A DNA stretch of 64,000 bases from Corythucha ciliata (Eukaryota > Arthropoda > Insecta > Hemiptera > Tingidae), in the NCBI GenBank assembly GCA_038030265.1, contig CM075940.1, positions 9,362,001 to 9,426,000 of the forward strand, given 5' to 3'. The translations under genes were made by a program, and so were the position numbers. Of this stretch, positions 38,401 through 49,990 are shown in pieces (position 1 is the stretch's first letter; every line of letters starts with the position of its first letter). Below the pieces are notes generated by a model. The model made no database searches. It saw nothing but the letters and a program-made list of their open reading frames with translations, and was not told the DNA's origin.

Positions 38401-38939
38401 ATTGGCTCGGCGAGGTTTGCGTACATCGTATAGCTAATTCCTTGGACTCCAGGGCAGTCGATAGCTCGTGGGCCGACGCTTGCGAAAATTCATGGAGTCC
38501 CTGAAATTGTGCCAAAAACGGCGGAAATACAACATAGCTACTGTCTCATCGAGAATTCGACCGATTTTAGGACCTCCACTGTCATAAAAACCACCCCGAA
38601 ATACGGCAGTTTCGTCAAGTTTTACAATGCAGGTCGGTGACTTTTAAGATTTTGCACTGTTTTTAATTGAAGTGTTTCACGTCAGAGCAGCCAGTCCGCA
38701 TGCTCAAGGCTCTTTCATGACCTTCATGGTTAGGATGACCAGACGTCCTTCTTTCCCCGGTCATGTCCTACTTTTTAGAGCGTCCGAGCTCATTTTTAAG
38801 GTGTCCGGGGTGGGGAGGAGGTAAAAACTGTCCCGCTTTTTTGCCCAACTTATTGAAGCGCCTGCGGTCTCTGAACACTTCAGTCTCTAAATAAACAACC
38901 GAACCGTTAAATCGAGGTAGCCTTGAATTACGTATTTTT
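35451..38939. other. No supported gene in 3.5 kb
   Basis: Open frames at 36088-36515 and 36862-37309 overlap on several frames and match nothing I know. A GC-rich stretch near 36950-37090 ends in a donor-like CTGTAAG on the minus strand and could be a leader exon of an unseen minus-strand gene. 37740-37890 and 38200-38300 are unique. There are no clear repeats until 38940. Confidence 0.4.
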
Positions 38940-39870
38940 CTCAATTTTACCTATAAAGTTGCCTCCGAAAAAACGCGAGTTGGCGTTTTCTGTGAATGAG
39001 CGCTTTTTCTCAGTTTTAGCCGCGAATCAGCGCTTTTTCTCAATTTTATCCGCGAATTACCAAGTTTTCCCAATTTTGTAGTCGCGATTTTTCTCAATTT
39101 TGAACTGCGAATTAGCGTTTTTCTCCATTTTAGCTGCGGGTTGGGGTTTTCTCCAAACTTTTAGCCACGGATTAGTGATGTTTCTCAACTTGAGCCATGA
39201 AGTTGCCTGAAGAACCCTCGAATTACCGTTTTATCAATGTTTAAATGAGTGATTTTTCTTAATTCTATCCGCGAATTTTCACATTTTTTTCATTTTACTA
39301 GCGAATTAATTTTTGTATTTTGTTTTTACGAGAGAATCAGAGCTATGATTTTCTCCATTCTGGCCGTGAATTGGCATTCATTTTTTATTTTGTTTTTGTT
39401 TTCTTTTGTCTTTTTGTTTTCTTTTTCTTTTTTGTTTTAATGAGCACTCTTTCTTAATTTTAGTAGAAAATTAGCGTTTTTCCTCATTTTAGCAGTGATA
39501 GCATTTTTCGCCCTTATATCCGTGAATTTGCCTTTTTCCCTTTCTACCCGCGCATTAGCGCTTTCTATCAATTTTAGCAGCGAATTAGCGCGTTTTCTCA
39601 AATCTCTCCGCGAATTATTGTTTTTTTGAAATAGTTTTTCTCTCAAATTTTACCAACGAGTTTTAGTTTTATCTCAATTTTAGCCTCTAAAGAGCGTTTT
39701 TTCTTCAAAGTTATGCAAGAATAAACACTGTTTTTCAAATTTCAACCGCGAATCAGCGCCTTTATTTGCAATATTCGCCTTGAATGAGTGCTTTTTTCTT
39801 ATTCTCAGCCAAGAATTGGCGCTTTTTCTCAATTTTAGAAGCGAACAGTTGATGATTTTTTTTTCACATT
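38940..39870 (-). repeat. Family A array, minus orientation
   Basis: GCGAATTAGCGCTTTTTCTCAATTTTAGCC-type units, the complement of the family A consensus, with GTTGCCT marks. A T/TTTTGT-rich low-complexity run at 39380-39440 interrupts it. The complement of CAGTGGCGTAG at 40893-40904 could be its outer end. Confidence 0.8.
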
Positions 39871-42099
39871 CTAACCAATTGCGTCCTACTTGAGGCGGGA
39901 CTCGCGTGATTTTAGCTTTTAGCGTGTGTTTAGAGTTTTGTAGCGGGTGCGCGATTGTCTTTGAAATGGCACAGATAGAACACTACGCGGCGTTTTACTT
40001 AAGCATTTAGGCGGTGCCGTCCTAACCGAACGGATGTTTGGATTCCTCGAACCCCCCCCCCCCCCACAAAACGCAGTTTCATCTAATTTTATATTTTGGT
40101 CATTTTTCCGAAAATCGCCCTGGTCCGCCTTTTTCAAGGCGAAGTTTTATCAAAGTTCTTCAAACATCAACCGTTGTGCCAGAAAAGAGAGTCCCTCGTG
40201 TACTCGTCAATTGCGGAATGCATCCGGCTCCAGCTAAAACCGCACTTGAAGGGGTGTCAGCCCCCTCCTCCCACCACAAAGGAGGCAAACTTTTAAGCAT
40301 TTCACGATTTTGGTGGTTTCGCGTTCGTTGGTGTCGGCAGTTTTTTTTGTTTTTTTTTTTTTCCTCCATAGCGGCCCAGCAGCGTGGCGAAGAGTCTCCT
40401 CTTCGACATTCTCCTGCCCTCTGCTGACAAGTGGGTGGACCGGAGGCACGTTCTTCGGGAAAGCCTGTAGAAAGTTTGTTGTCGGGACGACTAAGGTCTT
40501 ACAGTGCCCCTCCCCCTCTCCACATCAATGAATTACCAATGAAAGATAAATTCGCTCGAATTCTCGATTGGTAATGGAGAGAATGATACTGAAAAAACGT
40601 CACTCAATTGTTTAGTCAGTGCGCCTATGCTATGACCCGCATGACGTTACAAGCGATGCAGGCTAGTGCCTAACTTACCGGGACAAAAGAGGATGAAATA
40701 GGGTATTGCAGTGCGCCGGGCAGAGGGTGCAGGAAGGTGAAAAAGTGCAGGGCAGAGCAGATTGGAGTCACTGTCGTGTGAAAACAACGAGATGGGATCC
40801 CAGCTACTTTTCTTGGTGGAGGCCCATCACTTCGACCTCTCGCTACTTTATCGTCACCGACCTTGTCCGTCCTCTCCCCCATCCTATTCACCAGCTACGC
40901 CACTGAATTGGATCTAATTTGAATCAGAGCCCCTGATTTTATGGGAACAGCAGGTAGAAGTCACATTCCCGTGACAAAAAGTAAAGTTTCTGAAGCAAAA
41001 TTACCAGTTTCAAGGTCAAAAATTCCGGAGACCACTGAATTCGTGTTCTACAGGTCCTGAAACATGAAAAAAACATGCCATGACCCATGTTTGCCACCAT
41101 CACGACGAGACCAATAGTGCATTTTCAGAATGAAATGCACTAAAAGGTGTCTTTTTCCGGGTTTCTTGAGAATAACTAGTCACCCAGGTGAAGTGTCAGC
41201 TGAACGGGCGACGAGTCAGTTTCTATTGCCGTTAAAATGAACTACGTCTTCATTTATTTGCCTTTTTTAAAGGTTAAATTAATAATTTATAGTCCAACTT
41301 GTGACTTTAGCATAAATAAAGTAAGCGCCCACTTTGATTGTTGATTGCCGTGGCGGTGAAGTGCCGGGAATGCTCGACGACTGGTCGTAGAGACTTGGCA
41401 GAGCGTGTTCGGCTGACGCCTGCCACGTGGTTTTTATTCACTCAATTGCTATAGTGCCACCACAAAATTTAATTTTTCTCAAGGAGCCTTAAAATAGATG
41501 GTTAATTCACCCCTAGAAAGTGACTAACCATCGCAGAAAAGGTAATTCTGCCCAAGAAACTTGATACACGGCCATAAGGGTCAATGTCCACCTCGGTGCC
41601 CGCGCATCGGAAGGGCCCTATTTGACCTTTTTATCCTAGAAACTTACAGTTAACACTTAAATCCCGATTTTCGATTCAATAACTCCCCACCATTTGCCTG
41701 TAAACTGTCGGTGCTGCCTTTCTTTGTGTAAAAACTGTCAATTATGCCTCAGAGAATGGCATTTTGGCCAATAAACGTGAAATGTTGTCCCTATGCAGAC
41801 TAAAAAATGGTGTAAATTTGGTAAAATCCCACAGTTTGTCAGTCGTTTGTCCATTGAGTATGTGGATCGATTTATTAAAAAAACATTCGACGTTTTTGGT
41901 TGTAAATTCGCAGTTTCAGATCTCTTTCAGGCTGTAAAGTCAATTTCTGAGTTAGGGCTCGAGGGGTTGGGGGGGGGGGTAATTTTTACAGTTTGTCAGA
42001 CCGTTTCGAGTTCCCCAATGCGGTGCGGTGTTGTCAGTTTCGGTTTTCCGAGGCAGGCCCGTAAAGTTGCCCACTCCCCACCCGCCTCCTCACACAACC
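39871..42099. other. No gene; repeat remnants
   Basis: A C-run of 16 at 40051-40066. Open frames at 40034-40531 and 40670-40906 have no recognisable domain. 40980-41040 and 41500-41800 carry family H-like wording. CTACGCCACTG at 40894-40904 resembles the hAT-like terminus seen at 12656-12666. Confidence 0.45.
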
Positions 42100-42740
42100 A
42101 AAGTCAAAAACACGTCACGTCTGTGCTGTACAAAAAACTGTTTTCGCAGGTCTGACTCACTAAAAAAAACAATTTCTCGGATTATTTTACTGACCTAAAA
42201 ACCATTTTCGCAGGTCTGACACCAGATAAAACCCATTTCTCGGATTTTAATCTCTCTCTCTAGAAAAAAAATAAATAAATAATAAAAAAATCGCCAGTTT
42301 TGTGGTAAAAATATCATTGTTTGTGCTAAAATCACCAATTTTGCAGTAAACTATTCAGTTTAGAAGTAACACCACCAAAAGGCGAATCAATAAAGCTGGG
42401 AAATTATAGATCGCCAAATTTGGTTATGGGGGTAAAATCGCCAGTTTTGTGGTGAAATCTTGACTCCCGGGGTGAATCGCTATGTTTTGTTTTGAAATAG
42501 TCAGTTCTAGAGGACATCATCACTTTTAGGGTGAAATAGGCATTTTTGTGTAAAAATGGGTAGTTTTAAGGTAAAATCTTTCTTTTGGTGTAATACCGGC
42601 ACCGTATCACTTCAGTTTTGGGTTTAAAAACCGTCAGTCTTGGAGAAGAATTTTGAGTTTTGTAGTGAAATTTCAAGTTTTAGTGTAACACGACTGCTTG
42701 GGCGTAAAATCGTCTGTTTCGGAGTGAAATCGTCCCTTTT
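42100..42740. repeat. Family B block followed by inverted family C array
   Basis: 42100-42260 has CAGGTCTGACTCACTAAAAA and AACCCATTTCTCGGATT units (family B). 42270-42740 has CAGTTTTGTGGTGAAAT and GTAAAATCG units, the complement of family C. Confidence 0.65.
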
Positions 42741-42754
42741 GGGATTATTTGGCA

Positions 42755-43395
42755 AAATGATCTAACCATAAAACGTTCTAACCACAAAAACGGCTAACCA
42801 AAAATGCACTAACCACGATATACTCCAACCACGAAATGTTCTAACCAGAAAATGCTTCAAACACAAAAGTTTGGCTCCCAAAAAGCTTGAATCACAAGCC
42901 CTGATCATAATAAGTTGCGTAAGAAGCTGCAATCCCAAAATACTCTATCAGTAACTACAAAATAAATGAACCACAAAGAGCTTGAACCCCAGAAAGCAGC
43001 AACCCTAAAATGCGCAAATAACAAAACGCTCTATAACTACAAAATTCTCTAACCAAAAATGCACTAACAGTAAAAAAAGGTCTGACCACAAAAATGGTTT
43101 TACCACAAAATGCTCCAACCACAAAATGCTCCAATCACAAAATGATCTAATCACAAAATGCTCTAACCACAAAACACTGTAACTACAAAGTGCTCTAGCC
43201 ACAAAATGCTCCAACCACAAAAGCTTGGTTTCCAAAAAGCTCTAATCACAAAAACCCCTAACCAAAAGCCCTCATCGGAAAAAGTCAAACCAAAGAAAAC
43301 CCAAAATAGACCAAACGGCGAAAGCTGCATTCCCAAAATGCTCTAACCCGAAGAAGTTTTATGCACAAAGCGTTCTTCAGTTTAAACAGACAAAC
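42755..43395 (+). repeat. Family E 16-17-bp tandem array
   Basis: CTCTAACCACAAAATG and CTCCAACCACAAAATG units, the cleanest array in the window, especially at 43090-43230. The open frame 43005-43235 on the minus strand translates to a repeating LWLEHFV pattern and is not a gene. Confidence 0.85.
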
Positions 43396-44490
43396 ACCCG
43401 CCAACACATGAAGATTTTGGCTAAACAGGCGTAAACAAACAAAATGTTGTCCTTTTTGTGACGCATCATCGTCCAGGTTGTGTAAAGTTGGCCCGAGACG
43501 TCTTTAAAAAAGTATCTGACACGTGAAAAAGAAAAAAAAGTCGACTGATCAGATGAATTGGAAGATTTTAATCGAATAATCTCACTTGATGTGTCAGGTC
43601 AGGCATGCTCATCTTACCGGGACTGTCCCGGGTACCCCTGGGGACGGTTGGCAACCGTATAGTTTTGGCGTAAAATCGCCCGTTTTGGAAAAAAAAAACG
43701 TAAGAATAGGAGGAATGCGTCAGTTTCGGCGGAAATTTGTCTGTTTTTGAATAAAATAGCCTGTTTTGGGGTGAAACAATCAGTCTTGTTGCGAAATCCG
43801 TCTGTTTATGTGTGCATAACGTGAGTTTTGTGGGTAAAATCAGACAGTTTTTGGCTAAAATCGTCAGTTTCGGGGTGAAATATTTATTTTTGAAGTAAAA
43901 CCGCCGAATTTTGGGTTTGACTTGCTGAATACCTTATTTCGCGGGGTTCTCTCATTAAAATGGTCCCGTCGTTTCACAGATTTGCTTAATTAAAAAACTA
44001 TTTATTTCTAATTTGTGGATCTGTAAAAATCAAATTTCTTGAGTTTGGCTTTATCATAAAAGATGATTTCACGGGTTTTTGCTCGCTAGAAACGCAACTT
44101 TGCTCCATATTTGTGGTAAGAGGGGGGGGGGATGCATTTTACACGAGTATAGCCCCCACGAGCATAAGTCAGTAATAAGGTATGGTGCATCTGACATCTT
44201 TTGCCCCCCCCCCCCTAGATTATGGGCTGGGGATACTCCCCTGTTTCCCGCTGACAATTTTTTCATTTTTGATGGAAAAATAGCTATTTTCATGTTAAAA
44301 TTAGACCACCTCGCTCGGGGGCAGTGGTTTGACTAAGGCCTTTACTAGTTGTATATAGCTTCTTATTTGGCAAACAAATAAAAGCCCGAGAACTGGTGAT
44401 GCAGGGGAATGATGCAGTCGCGATGAAAAGTAAGAAAACGTGAAGTTTATTTTGAAACCCACATCAGAACTTGTCACTGGGGTTTTTTGT
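43396..44490. other. No gene; families C and B remnants
   Basis: 43660-43920 has inverted family C units (TCAGTTTCGG, AAAATCGTC). 43920-44100 has family B units. Opposed G- and C-runs at 44121-44130 and 44206-44215 bracket a short palindromic-looking stretch. The remainder is unique, without motifs. Confidence 0.45.
44446..44451 (-). terminator. Polyadenylation signal of the Ig-domain gene
   Basis: TTTATT on the plus strand reads AATAAA on the gene strand, 40 nt after the stop codon of the minus-strand gene. Position and sequence fit a canonical signal. Confidence 0.5.
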
Positions 44491-45504
44491 TTAGTCTGAA
44501 ATGTTCTGATCACCAAAGTTGACTGAATGAGTCGTCAATTCAATTTCCACTGGACCCGCCCTTTCCGTTTCTTCTTCTTCTGAAACATAATTTAAAACGC
44601 CATAAAGTACAGATAAAAGTTCGTTCCCTCCCTCTAAAATTTGACAGATATTTCCCCTATAACACCTGGCAATTTTCACTATAAATGCTACTGAATCACG
44701 CAATGTGAATTTTTACTTGCACACGGTTCAAGCAGAGCAGGAAAGGGTATGAAGTTTATGCCCTCTACTGCGTTCTTTTGCTTGAAGTTCAGTCAAGTCC
44801 CAATTAGAGTGAAAAACCCCATCAATTAGCACAAAAAAAAAGTGGGAAATTACCTTCCTCGTACAGCCGACTGTAGTCATGATGCATGCCCATGGCAATC
44901 CACCCAATTAGGACCACAATGGTCGTAGCAAACAATATTACGCTTCTCCATATATTTGTCTGAATCATTACCCCACAAGAAATTCAAAATGTTTAAAAAT
45001 GAAATTGGTTTAAGCCAGTTTTAAACTTACCGTGTAGTCGTTTTCGTAGAGGTAGTCCCATCTCTCTTTAACCACCAAGTAAATAGTTGAGTAACTAAAT
45101 TTTCCGGTTTTTATGCTTCTGCTGTAGCAATAATATTTTCCATTTTCGTAATGTTGAAGTCTCTACAATGATTGTTCTTATTATTATTTTCTATTTCCAC
45201 AAATCCATTTAATTGGGAGGGTAGAACTCGAGCAATTGACTTAACGTACATGGATTTTCAGGTCGCCAGTCAGAATGTCGTATTTATACTTTTGACGGCT
45301 GACATTACGTCCTGGAGCTATCATCTCTCCAAATGGCGTCTGCCAAAATTGAAAAAGTTGACCGTCTCGATTGCTTCCACACTCAAGTTCGACATTTTCC
45401 CCGACAGTTTTAGTTTCCGTGTAAACCGCGTTGCACTTCTTAAATTCAGACAAAAGAAAACCGCAAACCACTAAATAGGCGACAATATCGCGCGAATTCT
45501 GCAT
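44491..45504 (-). CDS. Single-Ig-domain type I membrane protein, family unknown
   Basis: Four minus-strand exons (45250-45504, 45031-45162, 44854-44959, 44491-44579) join with phases 0, 0, 1 and give 193 residues from ATG to TAA. A signal peptide covers about residues 1-26. One Ig domain follows, with cysteines at 42 (ELECGS) and 97 (GKYYCYS), a tryptophan at 54 and the LQHYENGKYYC strand-F motif. N67 (NVS) may be glycosylated. A transmembrane helix spans about 135-155 (RSVILFATTIVVLIGWIAMG). The cytoplasmic tail is short and acidic (EEEEETERAGPVEIEL) and lacks ITAM, ITIM or SH2-binding tyrosine motifs. The Ig domain is split by an intron. All junctions are good GT..AG, so the gene looks intact and is probably expressed. 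Size resembles small adhesion or channel-accessory Ig proteins, but I cannot place it in a named family. Confidence 0.85.
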
Positions 45505-45981
45505 TTTTATTTATTTAAATAATCCACTCCTCTCCCACCGTAATTTCAAAGAAAATGGTGGCTCATAACTTCTTATTTTGGGACCAATGAGTGGCAAAGT
45601 ATCTTAATCAAACTGAATAGAATTCACCCGATGAGGAGGCTCGCTTCTATGAATATAGATGCCGACCTACAATTAACTGAAAACAAAAATAAATCTACCG
45701 CGTTTGTCTGTCACCCGGCCAAGTTAATGAAAACATCAGAAAATAATTATATTTAGAATTTAGAATACTACCACTATGGTTTCCTTCCCCCGCTCTTATT
45801 GTACATTTGAACATCCTTAATAGAATACAACGATCCTCAACCACCGATGGTTGTGGGATAGGAGAGGGGGAGTTGCTGAACTCTGCTTCGCGGAGTAAAA
45901 AGAAAAAAGGGAAAAATACAGGAAGAAAAGCACAGTTTTAATTCCAAGAATAAAAAATAATTAGCAAGATACACATACAAA
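45505..45981. other. Intergenic between KRTCAP2 and Ig-domain genes
   Basis: About 480 bp separating two genes on the same (minus) strand: the KRTCAP2 3' side and the Ig-gene 5' side. No signal could be assigned with confidence. Confidence 0.5.
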
Positions 45982-46355
45982 TTATTTTTTCTTCTTTGAA
46001 GGAGCTGCGCTAGACGTTACTGGGGCTGGAAAAGCCTGTTTAGAAATTTTATTGGCATAGTAGAGACCAATCAATGAAAAAATAAAGCTGAAAAAGACAA
46101 ATAATTATTGTTAATATCATTGAATTTGTACAGCATCCTTTCGAAGGTTACCATGTAGTGGTACAGACGCGGTGAACTGTTCCAGAAGCTAGAAGTGCGA
46201 GGGCTAAGCAAAATGTGACTAAAAAAATCAAAAAAACAACAAATAACAATAGAACAGTTAGGTTGCGATGGAATGAATAGATCAGACGTACCTTCTGGAA
46301 ATAATTTCGTGTGAAATCTTGATCCGAAGAGAATTGCTTCAACGTTGCCAACAGC
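45982..46355 (-). CDS. KRTCAP2: KRTCAP2, oligosaccharyltransferase accessory subunit (3' exons)
   Basis: KRTCAP2 (keratinocyte-associated protein 2) is a small multi-pass ER protein that links STT3A-type oligosaccharyltransferase to the translocon. The last three exons are read on the minus strand: 46292-46355, 46152-46218 and 45982-46087, phases 1 and 2. They give NVEAILFGSRFHTKLFPE, then LASGTVHRVCTTTCFIFSLI, then GLYYANKIS, ending in SAAPSKKKK. HRVC-TTCFIFS-GLYY is the family's invariant core, and the poly-lysine tail fits an ER-retained membrane protein. About 78 residues are present. The first exon(s), with the N-terminal membrane helix, should lie beyond 46355 on this strand; I could not find them within several kb. 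The gene may therefore have a long first intron or be partial. Confidence 0.88.
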
Positions 46356-46920
46356 CTGATTTTTATTTGTCAAGGAATAATAATTGGTATGTGTCCTAGC
46401 TACTCGAGCCAAACTCCCCCCCCCCCCACATATTGAGAACAGTTCAAAACCATCTTGAACCCCTTCAAGATTTTCAGGGGGGGGGGGTTGCCACATCATT
46501 TTCTTAATTACCTACCGGATTGGGCCAAACGTGGTTTATGACTCCCTCGGACCATGTTCAATCGGCAGGCAGCGCCACTTGAAACTGTTTAAAAATGAGC
46601 GCTTCTCGGGCTTGTTGGTTTCAGCCGAGTGATTTTGACTCCTGGGGCTTTAAGGCAAGCAACAATCCACAGGGAGAGGGGGGGTCGATATTAAATAGTT
46701 TCATAATAATCCTATAATAAATATAAATACATACGTGAATGTTTTACGTATACCTTTTAGCTTAAATGTTTATCTGATCAAACCCTCCCCTCCCCCTTGT
46801 ATGACCTCTTTCAAATTGATGGGCCATAATTGAAATAACTATCTGTACCGACTTCTACACCTCTTGGGGAGATTAGTGGCACATATTTTAAGATTTTTCG
46901 TAATTTAAAACCTTCAATGA
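46356..46920. other. Putative KRTCAP2 intron, no exon recognised
   Basis: G/C-runs at 46418-46427 and 46480-46488 lie in inverted relation. A minus-strand ATG near 46556 followed by a donor (GTAGGT near 46513) could be a short exon but does not resemble the hydrophobic KRTCAP2 N-terminus. Confidence 0.35.
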
Positions 46921-47190
46921 TTACTCGTGACGTAGTTAAGGCGTTGTGACCCCGCCCAACCCTCCCCATCGTGGATGTTATCATGTCTTGCCCCTTCTTG
47001 TCCATCCCGTTTATCATAAGTCCTATTGTTTGATTTGTGGGAACCTATTGTGATGGTTATGCGAATGCTGCTATTACCTCATCAGTCTATCTAGCCTATT
47101 TCAAATGTGTCCTGCTACTCAATAGCTTTAAAAATTAATTAAAAAAATATAGGACCTGATTTTCTTTGAAAGGTTCGTGTTTTCATGAGA
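46921..47190 (+). repeat. Dispersed 250-bp repeat, copy 2
   Basis: The partner of 33059-33310, in the same orientation, with a small insertion (GTGTCCTGCTACTC). It is followed at once by family A copy 5. Confidence 0.7.
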
Positions 47191-47219
47191 GATTTTCTTT
47201 GAAAGCTTCAAAATGAAAA

Positions 47220-48640
47220 AGATAAGGATTTTTAGGTTTTTGAAGCCTTGATTTGCCGTTGGTATTGAGAATAAGTGCTCATCTGCAGATAAAATGAAGA
47301 AAAATATGCCAAATTTTCGGCCAAAATAGAGAAAATACGCTCATCCTAAGTTTCCTTGGACCCTTCATAGGCGGCTAAAATTATGAAGGCCCGCTAATGT
47401 GCTAATCGGGTGCAAAAGTTTGGAAAAAACCCCCCCTATTATTCGCGGTTACACTAGCCGAAAAGCGCTAAATCGTGGCAAAAAGCGAAAAAAATTCACT
47501 AATTCGCGGCTAAAAATGGTGAAAAGCACTGGTGAGTTGAAGCTTAAAATTTGAGGAAAAGCAGCGATGAATCGCTAAGCAGGCGGTTTCTCGAGGCAAA
47601 TTCGTGACTAAAATTGAGAAAAAGCGCTAATTCGCATGGATAAAAGAGAATTCACTGCTAAAAATGATAGCGTTTTCCTTTCAACACACCGTACATGTGT
47701 ATTGTCCCCTCCTCTCCTTAAACATATGTTTCAATTCGGAAAAGGCCAGTGGAAAATCTTAAACCCCACAAGTGTATCGCACAGGGTGGAAAACGCTATG
47801 AGAGAAGGTGCTAAACCGCGGCTAAAAGTTGGAAAATACGCTAATTTGCAGATACATTTGAGAAAATCCGGCTAAGGTTGACAGAAAGCGCTATTCACTG
47901 CTTAAATTGAAAAAAAAAACAAAACAAACAAAAAAACGCCAACTCCCTGATCAACTTAAGAAAATCCGCTAATTCTTAGCCCCGGCGAATTGAGTAAAAC
48001 GATGCTTTACGGCTAAAATTAAGAAATAATTCGCGGCAAAATTTGAGGAAAATTCTCGACTTAAAACTTGGCTAATTCGCGGATCTATTTGAGAAAATCC
48101 GCTGATACGTGACTGAAACTGAGAAAAACCGCTAACTCCCGGCTAAAATTGAGATAAATCGCCAGTTTGCAGCTAAAATGACGAAAAACGCCAATTCACG
48201 GATCAATTTGAGGAAATCCGCGAAGTCACGGTTGAAATTTAGTAAAAACCGTAATTCTTAGCTTATTAGCGGCTAAAATTAAAAAAGAAACAGCGCTAAT
48301 TCGCAGCAAAAATTGAGAAAAAGCGCTAGATTGCATAACTGAGAAGTGAAATAAAATGTCAATTCGATAATTGAGAAAAATAACTAATACGCTGCCAAAA
48401 TGGAGAAAAAAAAGATAACTCACGGGTACATTTTCACGGCTAAAATTCACAAAAAGCGCTCATTACCAGATGAAACGGGGAAAAGGCGTAATTTGCCAAT
48501 TCGTGGACAAAAAGCACTCATTAGCAGCCGAAAGGCAATTCGCGGATCAATTTGAGAACATCCGCTAATTAACGGTTAAAATAGAATAAAAGCGGTGATT
48601 CGCGGTTAATTGAGAAAAGGCCAGAATTTAATGCAACGTA
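47220..48640 (+). repeat. Family A 30-bp degenerate tandem array, copy 5
   Basis: Same unit and leading order (GCCAAAATAGAGAAAATACGC, AAGTTTCCTTGGACC, GGCGGCTAAAATT, GCTAATGTGCTAATC, then ATTCGCGG near 47450). A non-repeat insert lies at 47650-47800. Confidence 0.85.
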
Positions 48641-48889
48641 AAAATCAAACAAAGGCAGTCCTGCAGACCAAAGTTTGGGGAAAATTCGTTAATTTTCTCG
48701 GCCTCAGAGCAGCCTATCAAAGTCCGCCTGTGTGGACGCTCGTCCTATGGACTTCATGGCTGTCGAATGCGGCGGAGCCGTCATTTGAAGGTAAATTCAT
48801 GGAGGCCACTGAAAACGTGCGCAAGCGCCCACTTCAGGCCTCTTGATTGCGCGTACGCCGTCCGAGCAAAAAAAAAAGGGGGAGGAGGG
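48641..48889. other. GC-richer unique segment between arrays
   Basis: About 250 bp with CG-rich wording (GCGCAAGCGCCCACTT, GCGTACGCCGTCC) unlike either flanking array. The open frames at 48610-48964 lack known motifs. It may be an inserted element end. Confidence 0.4.
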
Positions 48890-49990
48890 CAAAACCCACC
48901 AAATTTGATGTTCAGTGAGCAGAACCCACGAAATTACCTTCATAGTGAGTTAAAGCCTGTTTAGTTTTTTAACGACCGAAACCACCGAAATTACTGTTCC
49001 AATGAGAAAACCCCGCGAATAGCTTTTTATTTAGCGAGCAAAATTGCTTTCCTAGCGAGTGAAATTGATTTTTTAGCTACCAAACCCCATACAATTGATA
49101 TTATCAACAGTGAAACCCTCGAAATTGCTTTTTGGGAGCAAAACCCCTCAAATTGGCTTTCTTAGTGGGCAAGTCCTACGAAATTACTCTTTTTTTTTGT
49201 TAGCGAAACCCGTGAAATCGTTTTTATTTTTTGCGATCGAAGACCCCCAAAATTGCTTTTTGAGCAAGCAAAACATTGCAAAATTTCTTTTGAAGTGAGA
49301 AATCCAGTGGAATTGTTTTTTCAGTACGAAAAACCCACTCATTGCTTCCCCGGCCAGAGAAATTGCTTTTATAGTGAGCAAAATTGATTTTTTTTCGCGA
49401 GCAAAAACCAAGAAATTGGTTTTATAGGGAGCGAAACCGCCGAAAAGGCTTATTGCGAGCCAACCCTCCCACATTCACCACGAACTAGCTATTTTGGGGA
49501 GCGAAACCTGCAAATTTGGTTTTATTAGCGACCGAAACCCCCGAAATAGCTTTTTTTTTTAGAGACTGAAACCAACGAAATTGCTTTTTTAGTGAGTAAA
49601 ACCGGTGAAATTGTTTTTTCAGTGCGGAAAATCCACGAATTGCACTGCATTCCTAGTGAGCCGTGAGCAAAACCTGCGAAATTGCTGTCTTAGTGGGCAG
49701 AACCCGTGAAATTCCTTTTTTATTCAGCAAAACCAGCGAAATCACTTTTTCAGTGCAGAGAAACCGCGAATTGCTTTCCTAGCGAGGGAAATTGCATTTC
49801 TTATGAGCGAAACCCATGGAATTGGTGGTGTAAGAAGCGAAACCAGTAAAATGGTTTCTTTTTTAGTGAGTAAAACCAGTGAAATTGCTTTTTCAGTGCG
49901 GAAACTCCGCGAATAGCTCTCCTAGCGAGCATAATTTTGTTTCTATATAGCAAGCAAAACCGATGAAATTATTCGTTTAGCGACCGAAAC
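48890..49990 (-). repeat. Family B array, minus orientation (largest block)
   Basis: GCGAAACCCGCGAAATTGCTTTTTTAGTGA-type units, about 30-35 bp, are repeated some 30 times. This is the complement of the family B consensus. Open frames 49095-49474 are repeat translations. Confidence 0.8.

Noticed and set aside
40038..40427. 129-codon open frame
   Set aside because: Starts in a C-run, runs through low-complexity T tracts, overlaps frames on both strands and has no recognisable domain.
43005..43235. Minus-strand open frame with a repeating LWLEHFV pattern
   Set aside because: It is the translation of the 16-17-bp family E tandem repeat (CTCTAACCACAAAATG); no codon-level conservation or splice context.
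42755..43395. CRISPR-like regular repeats
   Set aside because: The units are contiguous, degenerate tandem repeats without unique spacers, in animal DNA.
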